A DNA stretch of 64,000 bases, taken from Tanypteryx hageni. Its lineage: Eukaryota > Arthropoda > Insecta > Odonata > Petaluridae. The first letter of the stretch is position 1. Each line of letters starts with the position of its first letter. The stretch lies in NCBI GenBank assembly GCA_028673005.1, contig CM054115.1, positions 56,530,407 through 56,594,406 of the forward strand. The letters are read 5' to 3'. The position numbers were made by a program, and so were the translations under genes. Positions 48,433 through 58,447 of the stretch are shown in pieces. A model generated the notes under the pieces. The model searched no databases. It had not been told where the DNA came from and saw only the letters and a list, made by a program, of their open reading frames with translations.

Positions 48433-48560
48433 GTCAGAGGAAAGGGGACTGTCCAGAAAGCATGTGATTGAATCAGTGAGAGCATCTTTGGCTCGCTTAC
48501 AACTCGGATACATTGATGTTGTTATTGTCCACAGAGCAGATCCCATGTGTCCGATGGAGG
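48433..48560 (+). CDS. Hk: Hyperkinetic-type Kv channel beta subunit, exon B
   Basis: The 128-nt exon begins after acceptor cttcccag (ends 48432). Its first base completes the Lys codon left by exon A, giving [13 protein letters not shown]. It ends with one base of a Glu codon before donor gtaagt at 48561. It encodes the [20 protein letters not shown] helix and the [17 protein letters not shown] strand and loop. In Kv-beta proteins the equivalent loop (ANRPDPNTPME in vertebrates) supplies the Asn of the catalytic tetrad. Here that position reads His (VHRADP), a substitution I associate with insect Hk. It lies 11.6 kb downstream of exon A, across an intron full of transposable elements, and 0.7 kb upstream of exon C. 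Phases 2 (in) and 1 (out) fit both neighbours exactly. Confidence 0.94.
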
Positions 48561-49122
48561 GTAAGTTATGCTTTATTTAACAGCAACTGTAAAAATGAGT
48601 GCCATCAAGTTTAGCAAACACATTAATGCCATATCAACATAAAATTTAACATTTATGTCATCTGTTATACTGCGAAATAATTGTAATAATGTGAAAATGA
48701 AACTCATTTATATATACGGTTAAATTTTTAATATATCCCTGTTTCAAACAATATAATTTGATGGTTACAAGCTTAATGTTACTATAGCACTATAAGAAAA
48801 CTTTTTTTATAGGTTTGAAGATATGTCATTGAATTTCAATATAAAATTCTTTAATTTTTCTACTTTATTATTATAAAGTGGTAAAAGACTTGCTTACATC
48901 TATCACACATTTTGCCATTTACATTCTCAATTTCTCTGAAATTAAGGAAATACATTTTCAAGTCTTATCCATGCTTATTTAAATAAACTAGAAATTTAGA
49001 AGAAATTTGGCTACAGGTTGAATTGCCTATCCTTCAGGCTTTCTATGGCAGAAGTAATCCTTCCTGCTTTATGCAAATACATTTATAGAAAGTCCCATTG
49101 CTTTAAATGAGTACAACATTAG

Positions 49123-49125
<3 letters not shown>
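48561..49125 (+). other. Hk intron (B-C)
   Basis: The short intron (679 bp in all) starts with gtaagt. It is AT-rich, with no other feature before the TA run. Confidence 0.85.

Positions 49126-49192
<67 letters not shown>
49126..49192. repeat. (TA)n microsatellite beside a 3' splice site
   Basis: About 33 uninterrupted TA units, ending 46 bp before the exon C acceptor. Confidence 0.98.
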
Positions 49193-49195
<3 letters not shown>

Positions 49196-49239
49196 TACAG
49201 ATATTAATGACTCTTTCTCCTTTTCCTTCAAAATAACAG

Positions 49240-49446
49240 AAGTTGTAAGGGCAATGAACCACGTCATCAGTCAAGGTTGGGCAATGTACTGGGGCACTGC
49301 TCGATGGACGCCTGTTGAAGTGATGGAAGCCTATACTAACTGCCGACAGTTCAACTGTGTTACACCTATTTGTGAGCAGGCTGAGTATCACATGTTTTGC
49401 CGTGAGAAGACTGAACTCTATATGCCTGAGCTTTACAATAAAATTG
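49240..49446 (+). CDS. Hk: Hyperkinetic-type Kv channel beta subunit, exon C
   Basis: The 207-nt exon follows acceptor aaaataacag (ends 49239) and precedes donor gtgaga at 49447. It encodes 69 residues: [20 protein letters not shown], then [19 protein letters not shown], then [15 protein letters not shown] and the end of YNKIG. These are the most conserved Kv-beta signatures: the [12 protein letters not shown] strand and helix, and the CEQAEYHMF segment of the nucleotide-binding side of the barrel. Both ends are phase 1, matching exons B and D. A (TA)n run of about 67 bp ends 46 bp upstream of the acceptor, so the usual polypyrimidine/branch region is squeezed into ctctttctccttttccttca. No stop or frameshift is seen. 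Confidence 0.95.
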
Positions 49447-50440
49447 GTGAGAATTTAAAAAAAAAAAACATTTTTATAATATACAGTTCATCACTAGTCA
49501 TATATTATTCATCTGCAAGGGTAAGAGCAAAAGGTTTGGAAATTAATAACAAGGGCTGGACAAACCCAGGCATCTGGCCTCCATTGGTAACTAAAAATTG
49601 CTTAGTGGTGACTTATTCTTTTATTTTTTATCATTGCAGTAGAGTTACTAAATAGGCAATGTTTTTTACATTGCATGTATGGTTTATATATGATGTATAC
49701 AGATTTAAACAAATAGGAAAAGTATACTCCATAAATGGAATACACAGAGATTTCAAAGTCGTTCTTTATGGGAAATGCATATAAAACGATAATGAAAGAT
49801 TGGGCGGTTCTCATATTTTTTCTCCAAAACAATGTTGTAATTAAGTGGTCTCACAGATTTTTTTGTGGTAAATGTTGTCCTCTATCCGAATAAATTTTTT
49901 AATCTACATCTTACAGTTCATGTAAGGGCTAGGGAGAGAAAAATATTGTATTTAATTGTGGCTTGACAGATGCCATTTAATGAGATACAAGGATACCTTT
50001 ATTTAAGTGCTTATATAAAGTGGAAGTTCTAATTGATGGATGCAGGTCAAAATCACATTTTGTCAATAAATTTTAATAAGGATCACTAATACTTAATTTA
50101 ATTAAAATCCACCCAGTAGTTACGGAGAGTAAACATGCGGCTGGACGGAAGGCAACATTCCCATAAGGCATTCCGCTACTATCACTTTGCTGGTAAAGAA
50201 TGCCTAATAACCCTGAATATAAATCGCATCACATTGAAATCTATCCTGGCATCTAGATTTTGGAAGTGGTTCCTAGATTTAGACCAGACTTGTCCAGGCC
50301 TGTTAATACATAGACCCTCAACCTTTGCAAGAGATATGTTCCTAAGAATACTGCAAAGATGGAAACCACAATGACTGAATCTAAGGGCTTATGGGAAAAA
50401 GGAGGGATTGGATCCTGGCTCAAAAATATAACTATATTTT
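49447..50440 (+). other. Hk intron (C-D), first part
   Basis: Starts with gtgaga. No exon. 50135-50374 is an open 79-codon frame (HYHFAGKECLITLNINRI-like text) with no family recognised; it may be part of the transposon that follows. Confidence 0.5.
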
Positions 50441-50449
50441 GGCCATAAT

Positions 50450-51610
50450 AAATGATGTAAAAATAAACTTATCTTTAAAGCTGATTCAAGAACAAACCAC
50501 TACTCCTCCCAAATATCATCCTACCTTCACTCCTCAGGTAAACAAGAAGGGTTTCCTGATTCTACCATCACAATAATGATCCCCAACAAGCACCGCACAC
50601 CCACATTCTACCTTCTCCCAAAAATTCATAAACCCAATATCCGTGGCCACCCCATTGTTGCGAGCTTTAATTCCCCCACAGAATGCATCTCTGCATTCAT
50701 GGACTCCCACCTACAATCTCTCATCTGTCAATTCCCATCCTTCATCCAAGACACTAACCACTTCCTCCAACCCCTCAAACACCTCTCTCCTCTCCCACCT
50801 AATACCATTTTGGCCACTATTAACGTCTGATCTTTCTACACAAACATCGCCCACAATCACAGACTCTCTTCACTCGGAAAACTCCTGGACCACCCAACAC
50901 AAGACCCTCCTCCCATTTCTTAATGGAGCCAAATTTGATTTGACTCTACCACCGACTTCGAAGCTTGTTTCATCCGATGTAGTAAACCTGTTCATGAGTG
51001 TTTCAGCTAATGAAGCAGTACAGAAGATGGAAGAACTCCTTGTTTCCACCAATATAGACAGACTTTTTGTTAATGATTTTCGTTCTCTTGTAAAATTATG
51101 TAGATTTTAATTATTTCTTGTTTAATGGTGATTTTTACAAACGAAGTAGAGGCCTAGCAACGGACTCTCCTATTTCTCCTCTCTTAGCGGATATTTTTAT
51201 GGACAGTTTAGAGCATAAACTCTTCAAATTGAATTCACCTTTTGTAAATTATGTTTTTTTGTGGTTTAGGTATATAGATGATATCTTTTGTATTTGGACA
51301 GGCACTACAAGGCAATTGGATTTGTTTCTAAACGTCATGAATTCACTTCATCCTTCCATCAAATTTCCTTTGAACTAGAAACTAATAAGCTCAATTTCCT
51401 TGACCTTTCTTTAACTTTTAATAGCAAAATTAATATCTCCTTCTACTGTAAACCCGCCTACACCAATCATGTTACACCTGCTTCCTCCAATCATCATTAC
51501 TCTCACAAGCACACAGCCTTCCATTCTTTACTCAATAGACTTAAATATTCCTATATTCCCAGAAAACATTTCCTTATAATTAAATACTATCTCATATATT
51601 GCTGAAAAAA
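50450..51610 (+). pseudogene. Penelope-like reverse transcriptase pseudogene
   Basis: The first segment reads FHPTFTPQVNKKGF-type text, TPTFYLLPKIHKPNIRGHPI, VASFNSPTECISAFMD, and ATINV-SFYTNIAHNHRL (motif A, about 50810-50870). A second segment repeats motif A: LPPTSKLVSSDVVNLFMSVS (about 50950-51010), then FNGDFYKRSRGLATDSPISP (motif B), LLADIFMDSLEHKLF and RYIDDIFCIW (motif C, 51270-51300). It ends with LNFLDLSLTFNSKINISFYC and KHTAFHSLLNRLKYSYIP. YIDDIF carries the catalytic Asp pair. Stops and frameshifts occur near 50574, 50828, 51108 and 51378. A PLE without selection; the family is identified by the H(R/K)xPxFYxLPKIHKP and YxDDIF motifs. Confidence 0.87.
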
Positions 51611-51858
51611 TGGTTATTCCCCAATTTTTATTTCAAAATTGCTGTCAAAAACAAATTAACATGGCCATCAGCTCTTTAAATTCTTGCCATCCTCCAACTG
51701 TCAAAAAATCTCGTTGGCACAAATTGTTTTTCATGGACCATTTATCTTAAAATTTTGCTAATATCACAAAGAATGAATCAGGCCGGCATTTTACAACAAA
51801 GTAAACCTCAGATTACATAGTAACCCTTATCCGGGCAAGGTGATGTTTTTTTTAAATG

Positions 51859-51934
<76 letters not shown>
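51859..51934. repeat. (TA)n microsatellite
   Basis: About 37 TA units, at the left edge of the sequence that separates PLE RT and GIY-YIG. Confidence 0.97.
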
Positions 51935-51937
<3 letters not shown>

Positions 51938-52336
51938 CTTACGGAAAAGGAAAGGTAAAATGGATATATGGATGGCAACAAGGTGTTGGGATGAGGAAAC
52001 CCAGTGAACACTCACCAATCGGACGACTTCAGGTTGGCGAGGCCCCGGGGATATATATATATAAGGATGGTCCTTATAATGGGGTGGAAAACAAACATTT
52101 TATTTTGAATAGGGGCACCAGCCTATCTTGTTCCAATATTTTTTTAAAAAAATTATATTCCCAAAATTTGGTAAATTTTAGATGAAATTTAGAGGTTGCT
52201 ACCAAAGTTTGAAACATTAAGTTTTCTTTATTTTAAACAAGATGCAATACAGTACAAAGCATATAAAATTTAGAGTTGGTAATTTCCATGCTACATTGTC
52301 ACATGATGAACATAACAATACTGACACAGTGGTATA

Positions 52337-53050
52337 TTAATTGTTTGTGGCAAGTGTTCCCTTTGCAAAGTCTGGATATCTCCTCCGATGATCACTGACA
52401 ACCTGCAGAAGAAATTGCTTTTGCTGTTCACCCTGGGTGTGTAATCGATTGTATTCCTCGATCAGGGCAACTCCGCATTCTGCCATATCATTAATGCAAT
52501 TGATGGACCTGATGCACTTTTCTGTGGCAATGTAGTTCCCACCAGAAGCCCCGAGTTTGGGATCTAATTCTGTGAATTTCGAGTCAAGACCAAGTATGTT
52601 GAAAAACCTCAAAGTGTTGGCTGACACAAAATAGTCCAAATTTTTCTCCAAGATGCTATCCAGATCGACAGTCACTCTCTTTGAGTGGTCCTCATTACCA
52701 TCATTTTGGAGAGCTTGAATCAATTTGCCTTTTGTATCTATTGATACTTTTTTATCAATGAAAGCAAGGGCAACCAGCTCTTCACTGAGGTACCACAGAT
52801 GATGAGCAAGCTTCTTCAGAGCAGCATTGGCAACTATTGAGTTTGTAGTCTTGTACTGTTGGAGGTTCTTCAACAGCATCAGGTCATTTAAAGGCACAGC
52901 AGTTGGAAGTGCAGCTTGAAACCACGCCTTCAAATAGAATCTCACAACAAAAATTGCCATGTCCCTTATCCCAGCTTCCTCTTTTGTCTTCAATGGAAAC
53001 TGTCCTTTGAACATCCACAGTTTTTTGGAGTTCAGCAGAACGCAGTACAA
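52337..53050 (-). CDS. Uncharacterised ORF, probably mobile-element derived
   Basis: An uninterrupted 237-codon frame, the longest non-repetitive ORF in the window. I do not know its function. The text includes IRDMAIFVVRFYLKAWFQAA, NDLMLLKNLQQYKT, LAHHLWYLSEELVALAFIDK, KRVTVDLDSILEKNLDYFV, RFFNILGLDSKF, CINDMAECGVALIEEYNRLH and QKQFLLQVVSDHRRRYPDF, ending in TLATNN. No signal peptide, membrane segment, zinc finger or catalytic motif is visible. I recall similar proteins in many copies in invertebrate genomes (conserved IRD..FxVKxYxKAWF and LLxVxxHRxxxPD ends), so it is likely the C-terminal part of a transposon-linked protein. The start is uncertain: an alternative overlapping frame from 53072 (HSQFVSFVLRSAELQK) may be the true upstream part, joined by a frameshift. 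GC content is higher than the neighbours. Confidence 0.6.
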   Translation of the reverse strand: MYCVLLNSKKLWMFKGQFPLKTKEEAGIRDMAIFVVRFYLKAWFQAALPTAVPLNDLMLLKNLQQYKTTNSIVANAALKKLAHHLWYLSEELVALAFIDKKVSIDTKGKLIQALQNDGNEDHSKRVTVDLDSILEKNLDYFVSANTLRFFNILGLDSKFTELDPKLGASGGNYIATEKCIRSINCINDMAECGVALIEEYNRLHTQGEQQKQFLLQVVSDHRRRYPDFAKGTLATNN

Positions 53051-53085
53051 AACTTACAAACTGGGAGTGCATTGTATTGTAATCT

Positions 53086-53345
53086 CCTACAAATGAGCAG
53101 AAATTTTCAAATCAGAGGGAGTGAACACTATAGGTGTTTCAAATCAGGTTCTTTCAATTCTCATTTCTCAAAAAATTTACTCATCTGCAATCATTCTTTC
53201 TCCTTTACTCCCAAAATCTTACATTTAGCGGAAAAAGATTCCAGATTAAATGTTCTTGAGAAAATTGAAATTATACATAAAATTAATCTCGAGATACTTT
53301 TAGTTAACATTCACCAGTTTCCCTCTTATTCTCTGCTACTCATGT
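53086..53345 (+). pseudogene. GIY-YIG endonuclease domain end of the Penelope-like element
   Basis: The open reading FQIRGSEHYRCFKSG, then FSKNLLICNHSFSFTPKILH, LAEKDSRLNVLEKIEIIHKI and LLVNIHQFP matches the second half of PLE GIY-YIG domains (the RxxEHxR and LExxEI segments). The beginning (YxGQTxR) is present only in corrupted form (tacaaatgagcagaaat). It is cut off from the RT by the insertion described for 51850-53085. Confidence 0.7.
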
Positions 53346-53350
53346 GAGTG

Positions 53351-53744
53351 TTTCCTCCCCCACCTAGTACAGTCTTTTCCCAAAACAATGTTCAATCTTC
53401 TCCCATCCCATAGTGCTCTCTATCTTCTGTTCATGACTTCCCCTTCCTCACCTTCCCCACCCACTATTCACTGTTGACTCCAATTTTCGTCCACCTCCCC
53501 CCTTTCTCTCCTTTAACCAATCCCCTCCTTCTTCCCCCCTATTCTCACCTCACCTCTTCCTTATTATTCACCGAAACTGTTCATATTACACATTTATAAG
53601 TGGAAATTAGCAATGTTTTTCATTAAAAATACTTTCTCATATTGTTAATTTTACTTGATTATGGAATTCCACTAAGTCTCATCCTCACCCATTAACATAA
53701 TCATTATATACCACTGAGCATGATGCGTGCTTGTTTTCCACAAT
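53351..53744. other. CT-rich 3' flank of the Penelope-like element
   Basis: Pyrimidine-rich from 53350 to 53580 (many ccctcc/cccac words), then AT-rich. No gene. Confidence 0.5.
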
Positions 53745-54115
53745 GTGCATTTAGACTCCATTGTGACCTTGATAGCATGATGACATCTGCAAAATCGTAT
53801 TTTGCACTCACTAGCCCTTATATGATCTATAAGATATCAATTAAAAAATTTATTCAGGTAGAGGACAACATTTGCTACAAAAAAGTTTGTGACACCACAT
53901 ATCTACAACATAATTTCTGAGATTAAAATTATTAAAGTGTAATAATGGCATAATAATTGTATTTTACATTCCCAAGTCCTTAAATGATCTGTAAGGCATC
54001 AATTAAAACATTTATTCAGGTAGAGGACAAAATTTGCTACAAAAAATTCTGTGACAGAATGTACCTATGACTTATAGTTTCCAAGATAAAAATTATTAAA
54101 CTGAAATGTACAAAT
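53745..54115. repeat. Two tandem units of about 180 bp
   Basis: atcaattaaaaaatttattc plus aggtagaggacaacatttgc (about 53835) recurs as atcaattaaaacatttattc plus aggtagaggacaaaatttgc (about 54000), with flanking agcccttatatgatct / agtccttaaatgatct. This is the left flank of the foldback element's host repeat. Confidence 0.85.
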
Positions 54116-54225
54116 GGGGTAAAAACAACCTTTAAAAATTAACAATTTTGAAATTTTCGATTTTTCTGTTTGGTTGCTACCAAAAACCTTAATGCCAAAT
54201 TTCAAGTCTCTAGCTAATCTGGAAG

Positions 54226-54974
54226 GATGTCACGACTTCTTGCCACAGCGACATCTCGTCACAGATGACAATTGATACCTACGACATTTTGTCACATTTT
54301 CAAAATGGTAACTGCGACAACTCGTCACACATTTAAATTCTTACAAGCGATATTTCGTCACACAAAATATTTGGTACCAGCGACATTTGGTCACACATTA
54401 AAATTGGTATCAGTGACTTTTTGTCATCAAAAATAATTGGCAACTGCGACTTTACGTCACAAAATTATTTTTGTCACAGATTACTTTTTGTCACACGTTA
54501 CGTTCTTTTTGGGAACATAGGCTTCATGGGTATCAAAGTACTACTCAGAACGATATGCATGTTGGAAAATTATTTATGATATATTAGAAAATATTTAACC
54601 GAAGCAATAAAAATGGATGAATTCTATTTCTCATCATACTTCATAAAACTATTTGAAATATCGGGATTTAGTGTTTTTGAATTATGGCATTATAGTGTAT
54701 CACATATATTATATCAGAAACGTTGTTGCATAAGCTGCAATGATGTTTAATATATTTTGCAGGTACCAAATGTCATGGGTGACGAAATGTCGTAGGTACC
54801 AAATGTAACATGTGATGAAATATCTTAGGTACCAAATGCCGCTTGTGACAAAATGTTGTAGGTAGCAAAAGTCATATGTGACGAAATGTCACAGATACCA
54901 ATTGTCCCTATGACCAAATGTCTGTGACCAATTGTCATAGTGACGAATTTTCTGTGATGAAAAGTCGCTAAACC
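54226..54974. mobile_element. Foldback-type element with arms made of short repeats
   Basis: The left arm (54226-54505) is rich in gcgacatttggtcaca/cgacatttcgtcacac units separated by 'ttggtacca' words. The right arm (about 54760-54974) carries the reverse complement (ggtaccaaatgtcatgggtg, acgaaatgtcgtaggtacca). The 250-bp middle is AT-rich. The flanks atctggaag (54217-54225) and atctggagg (54975-54983) are a 9-bp duplication with one mismatch. The undisturbed version of the site resembles 7660 (catctggaagtgtctaaac). No ORF. Confidence 0.85.
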
Positions 54975-54983
54975 ATCTGGAGG

Positions 54984-55529
54984 TGCATAAGCATTAGTAT
55001 CCTCCTATATATATGTTAATAATCTATCATAAGTAAGAAGCACATATATAGTATAGATACAACTTTATCTTGTGTTTATCTGGGTTTATTAATACTAAAA
55101 ACTGATATTATTTATAGTTCTCACACTCAAGACTAATTTTTTCAGATACTTGACGTGTCCCATTTTTGTCCCATATTTTAATGAAGAATTTCTTTATGTC
55201 CCATATTCTCATATTCAAAATCTGGCAACCATAAGACAAACTTGATAATTCTTCAGTGAATTACGTACAATACACTGAATTTTGTGTAAGGACAATCTTG
55301 AAGCTTATGAAAGTTTTAACAAAACTGTACAGCAGCTTTTGTAGCAAGTAAGTATCATTTATATAAATCATGTTAACCATCCAAAGAAAGATCAGACCCC
55401 ACACAATGCAAAATAATGTTAAAAAATGAGAAAAACAAAATAATTGTTACAAAATGCTAATATTAATATCTTGATTGATTTGGTTAAAATTCATATCAAT
55501 CTACATTTTATTCATATATTTTCTTTTAG
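54984..55529 (+). other. Hk intron (C-D), last part
   Basis: No feature besides the continuation of the host repeat (gtgcataagcattagtatcc plus tcctatatata) and the exon D acceptor. Confidence 0.7.
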
Positions 55530-55624
55530 GAGTAGGTCTGATGGCATGGTCTCCTGTGACAATGGGCTTGGTATCAGGAAAACTAGAAGATGGAATGTCC
55601 TTATTTGCCAGAGCATCTTTCAAG
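55530..55624 (+). CDS. Hk: Hyperkinetic-type Kv channel beta subunit, exon D
   Basis: The 95-nt exon lies after acceptor ttttcttttag (ends 55529) and before donor gtgatt at 55625. The first two bases complete a Gly codon (KI-G-VGLMAWSP). It encodes VGLMAWSPVTMGLVSGKLED followed by GMSLFARASFK. The SPxxxGxVSGK motif matches the Kv-beta/AKR loop that wraps the NADP(H) pyrophosphate. My recollection is that this loop is altered in Drosophila Hk, so its conservation here would suggest retained cofactor binding (inference). The donor is weaker than the other exons' donors. The exon lies about 560 bp downstream of the foldback element in the same intron. Confidence 0.93.
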
Positions 55625-55904
55625 GTGATTAAATAAAGATTAATTGCAAGAACATTTTGATACATTCTTTTTTATGACCTGGTACTCATTTTTAGAACTC
55701 TAATTTGTAGACATATTTGGTAACAGGAGAAATTTTACAATTTTTAGCATGGACTTGCAATTTGCTTAGCATAGCAGTATAGTTTTTTATTTACACCCAT
55801 AAACATTTTTGTAAAGTCACACTTATCTAAATGCATGTTTTTCTGATCATAGTTCTGCTAGTCATTCTGTGTGTCATTTCAACCACAAACTGTCTCTGTT
55901 CCAG

Positions 55905-55961
55905 AACAAATACTCCACTTTTAGTTGGACAGAGGATGAAACTCAGGCTCCCAACAAAGAG
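55905..55961 (+). CDS. Hk: Hyperkinetic-type Kv channel beta subunit, small exon E
   Basis: This 57-nt, phase 0/0 micro-exon encodes exactly 19 codons: NKYSTFSWTEDETQAPNKE. Acceptor ctctgttccag ends at 55904 and donor gtaata starts at 55962. The FSWTEDE core is what I recall from insect Hyperkinetic proteins, in the loop that replaces the GYQWLKDK neighbourhood of vertebrate Kv-beta. Because length and phase keep the frame, the exon could be skipped as a cassette without disrupting the rest of the protein. That is an inference; nothing in the sequence proves alternative splicing. It is separated from exon D by only 280 bp. Confidence 0.88.
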
Positions 55962-56355
55962 GTAATAAGCAATTACTATGTAGTAAATTAACCAGTAATT
56001 TGCAATTACTTTTTTAAAAAGTATTATCGCAGACTATTAACAGAAATATCAGTAGAGCTGTGCGGCATTCCATTCTTGATTAAAATCTTTAGTTTTTTAA
56101 AAATATTTATTTATTTTTATTTAATTTTGATCAACTAATAAAAACTGATTTTCTATATTACATTTGTATAAAGAATTTATCCATCATTAAAAATTGAATG
56201 AATTTGTAAAAAAAGACAAGTAGTTTCTTTAGAATAATGTAATAATTAGATTGTTTTAAAGATGTATGATATTGCTTATCTTAAATTTATAGCTTCAAAT
56301 TATTTTCAGAAGAATCAATGTAGAAGATATAATTTTTCCTTGTAGTGTAAATGTG

Positions 56356-56416
<61 letters not shown>

Positions 56417-58447
56417 GATGGATATACTGGACTAGTAGTTCCCCCATGGGTAGTTGTGACATTTTTCTATATTTGATTACACAATGAATATATAAATATG
56501 CTCAAGTTTTATTCCAATCAATAATTTCAGATTTTAAATTTAAAATTTATGTGATTAAAAGATAGCTCAAATACTTTAAACAAACTTTTGACTTGGCTCT
56601 TATTTGAAACTTTATGGTAAGGTTCCAAAAATGCTTATTTCCATAATGCATCAAAATTTGACATGGCCATAGTAATTAATGACCAGATCCTACTTCAATG
56701 ACCCTATATTTGGAATTTATTACCTTTTCAATCAAAGTTTAAAGATTAATATTGGCTAATCTTAATAGTATAAAAAATCTATGTTGGTTGGTTGGTTGGT
56801 ATGCGGTTCCATCGTGCTTGAACACCAGCTCAGGTCAGGAAGGGTGGAGGTCCCCAGGCATATTCACTTCATAAACACAGGTGTTTGCACTCTGTGCGAT
56901 CAATTTTTTAGCCAAGTTGTTCCTCGAGAAAGAGAGGATGTTTTCTGAATCAGGTTTGTTCATTTTTTGATGCAATGAATGTAATCATTATTTTGTATTT
57001 AAAAAACCTCAAAGAAACTGATTGAAAAGGTTAGAAAATAGCATTTCTTTTCCAATTAAATGCTCAGCTAAAACATTGACCACACAGAATGGAAACGACT
57101 GTTTACATAGTAAAAAGGCCCGTACACCCTTCCTGGACTGAGTCTGCCTTTAGCAGGATTTTCAGTGAGAATGGAGAGAGAAGGAGGAAAGGGAGAGAGA
57201 GGGAAGAGAGGTGGGAGGAAAGAGAGGTGGGATGGAGGGGAGAGAGAGGGATGGGAGAGAGATGGAGGGGAGAGAGAGAGGGAGGGGAGAGAGAGGAGGG
57301 GAGAGAGAGGAGGGGAGAGAGAGGAGGGGGAGAGGGAGGGGAGAGAGAGGGGGGAGAGAGAGGGAGGGGACAGAGAGGGAAGGGACAGAGAGGGAGGGGA
57401 CAGAGAGGGAGGGGAGAGAGATGGAGGGGGGAGAGAGATGGAGGGGAGAAAGAGAGGGGGAGAAAGAGGGACAGGAAAGAGGGAAGGGAGAAAGAGGGAG
57501 GGGAGAAAGAGGGTGGAGGAAAGAGGGAGGGGAGAAAGAGGGAGAAGGGAGGGAGAGATGGGAAGGGAGTGGGGGTGAGGAAGCAGGATGGGAAAAGAGG
57601 GAGAGAACCAAGCCAAAAATTAGAGTTTAATACATTAAATTTGATATCCCGTCATTTTTACAGACATTTTTTCTAGTAGTTATAAAACTACTTTCACCTT
57701 AAAAAGTTAATCAATAAAAATTTCTAAAATGTAAACACAAAATTTAGACAACTTTTTTGGGTGTACAGATAGCCTAAATAGTGCCTAGCAAAGCTTTAAA
57801 GAGAAACTATCTGCTTGAATGCAAGCTTTTTCATCCAATTTTCAAGTTTTTTTATAATTTTTATAAGTTGAAGCAATATCAGATATATAATTTCCTAGTC
57901 CAGAATAATTATTACTCTCAATTTCATATGGAAACAGTTATTTCCACCTTAGATCAAGCTATACAGTGCAGCTAAAAATGCTAATTAATATTTGATATTT
58001 CTTTCCACCCTTCTAAGTTCCAGTTTACTATACCTATCATATTATGTAGCATGCATTTTTCCATGTTTCCTTCAATGTAACAAGAGTATCTAATATTTTC
58101 ATTTTCTCCTATGTTAAACATGTCAGTTAAACTGAACCTTTACAAGAGCTATAGTGCTAAAAAGTTAGATTTTACGCATGCACATAATATAGATTTTTTA
58201 TTTTATCCTCCTACTGGATAAATAAAAATATTTCAGGTGTTATTATGGACCATGCACAGCCCTACTTAATAGTGATTAATTTGTTCAGAAATAAATAAAC
58301 CAACAATTACAATTAATATCTCTTATTTGCAGAAAAAATATAGGAATAATACTGCTTTTATAAAAAAATTCAATGATATAAATTAATAAATATATTTTGC
58401 AAGTTAAAATTGCATAGAAGTATATATTGCTATTATATAATATATAC
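55962..58447 (+). other. Hk intron (E-F), first part
   Basis: Starts with gtaata. Holds a (TA)n run at 56356-56413, a TGGT run at 56783-56800 and the polypurine array below. No exon seen; the sequence at 56800-56950 is unexplained. Confidence 0.6.
57160..57605. repeat. Polypurine array (gggagagagagg)n
   Basis: About 445 bp of nearly pure A/G on + with ggggagagagagg, gggacagagaggga and gggagaaagaggga blocks. ORFs on both strands (to 195 codons) are repeat artefacts. Confidence 0.96.

Larger units (their letters stand above)
50450..53350 (+). mobile_element. Penelope-like element(s), chimeric and interrupted
   Basis: A reverse-transcriptase pseudogene (50450-51610) and a GIY-YIG C-terminus (53086-53345) lie in the same orientation. 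About 1.2 kb of unrelated sequence with a minus-strand ORF separates them. The RT region itself looks like a join between two PLE copies. The 3' part (53350-53600) is CT-rich. The 5' limit is not known. Confidence 0.75.

Noticed and set aside
56800..56950. Possible exon or SINE near the TGGT run
   Set aside because: No splice-compatible frame related to Hk and no repeat partner in the window.
57068..57676. Overlapping ORFs of 137-195 codons on both strands
   Set aside because: Same artefact from the 57160-57605 purine array.
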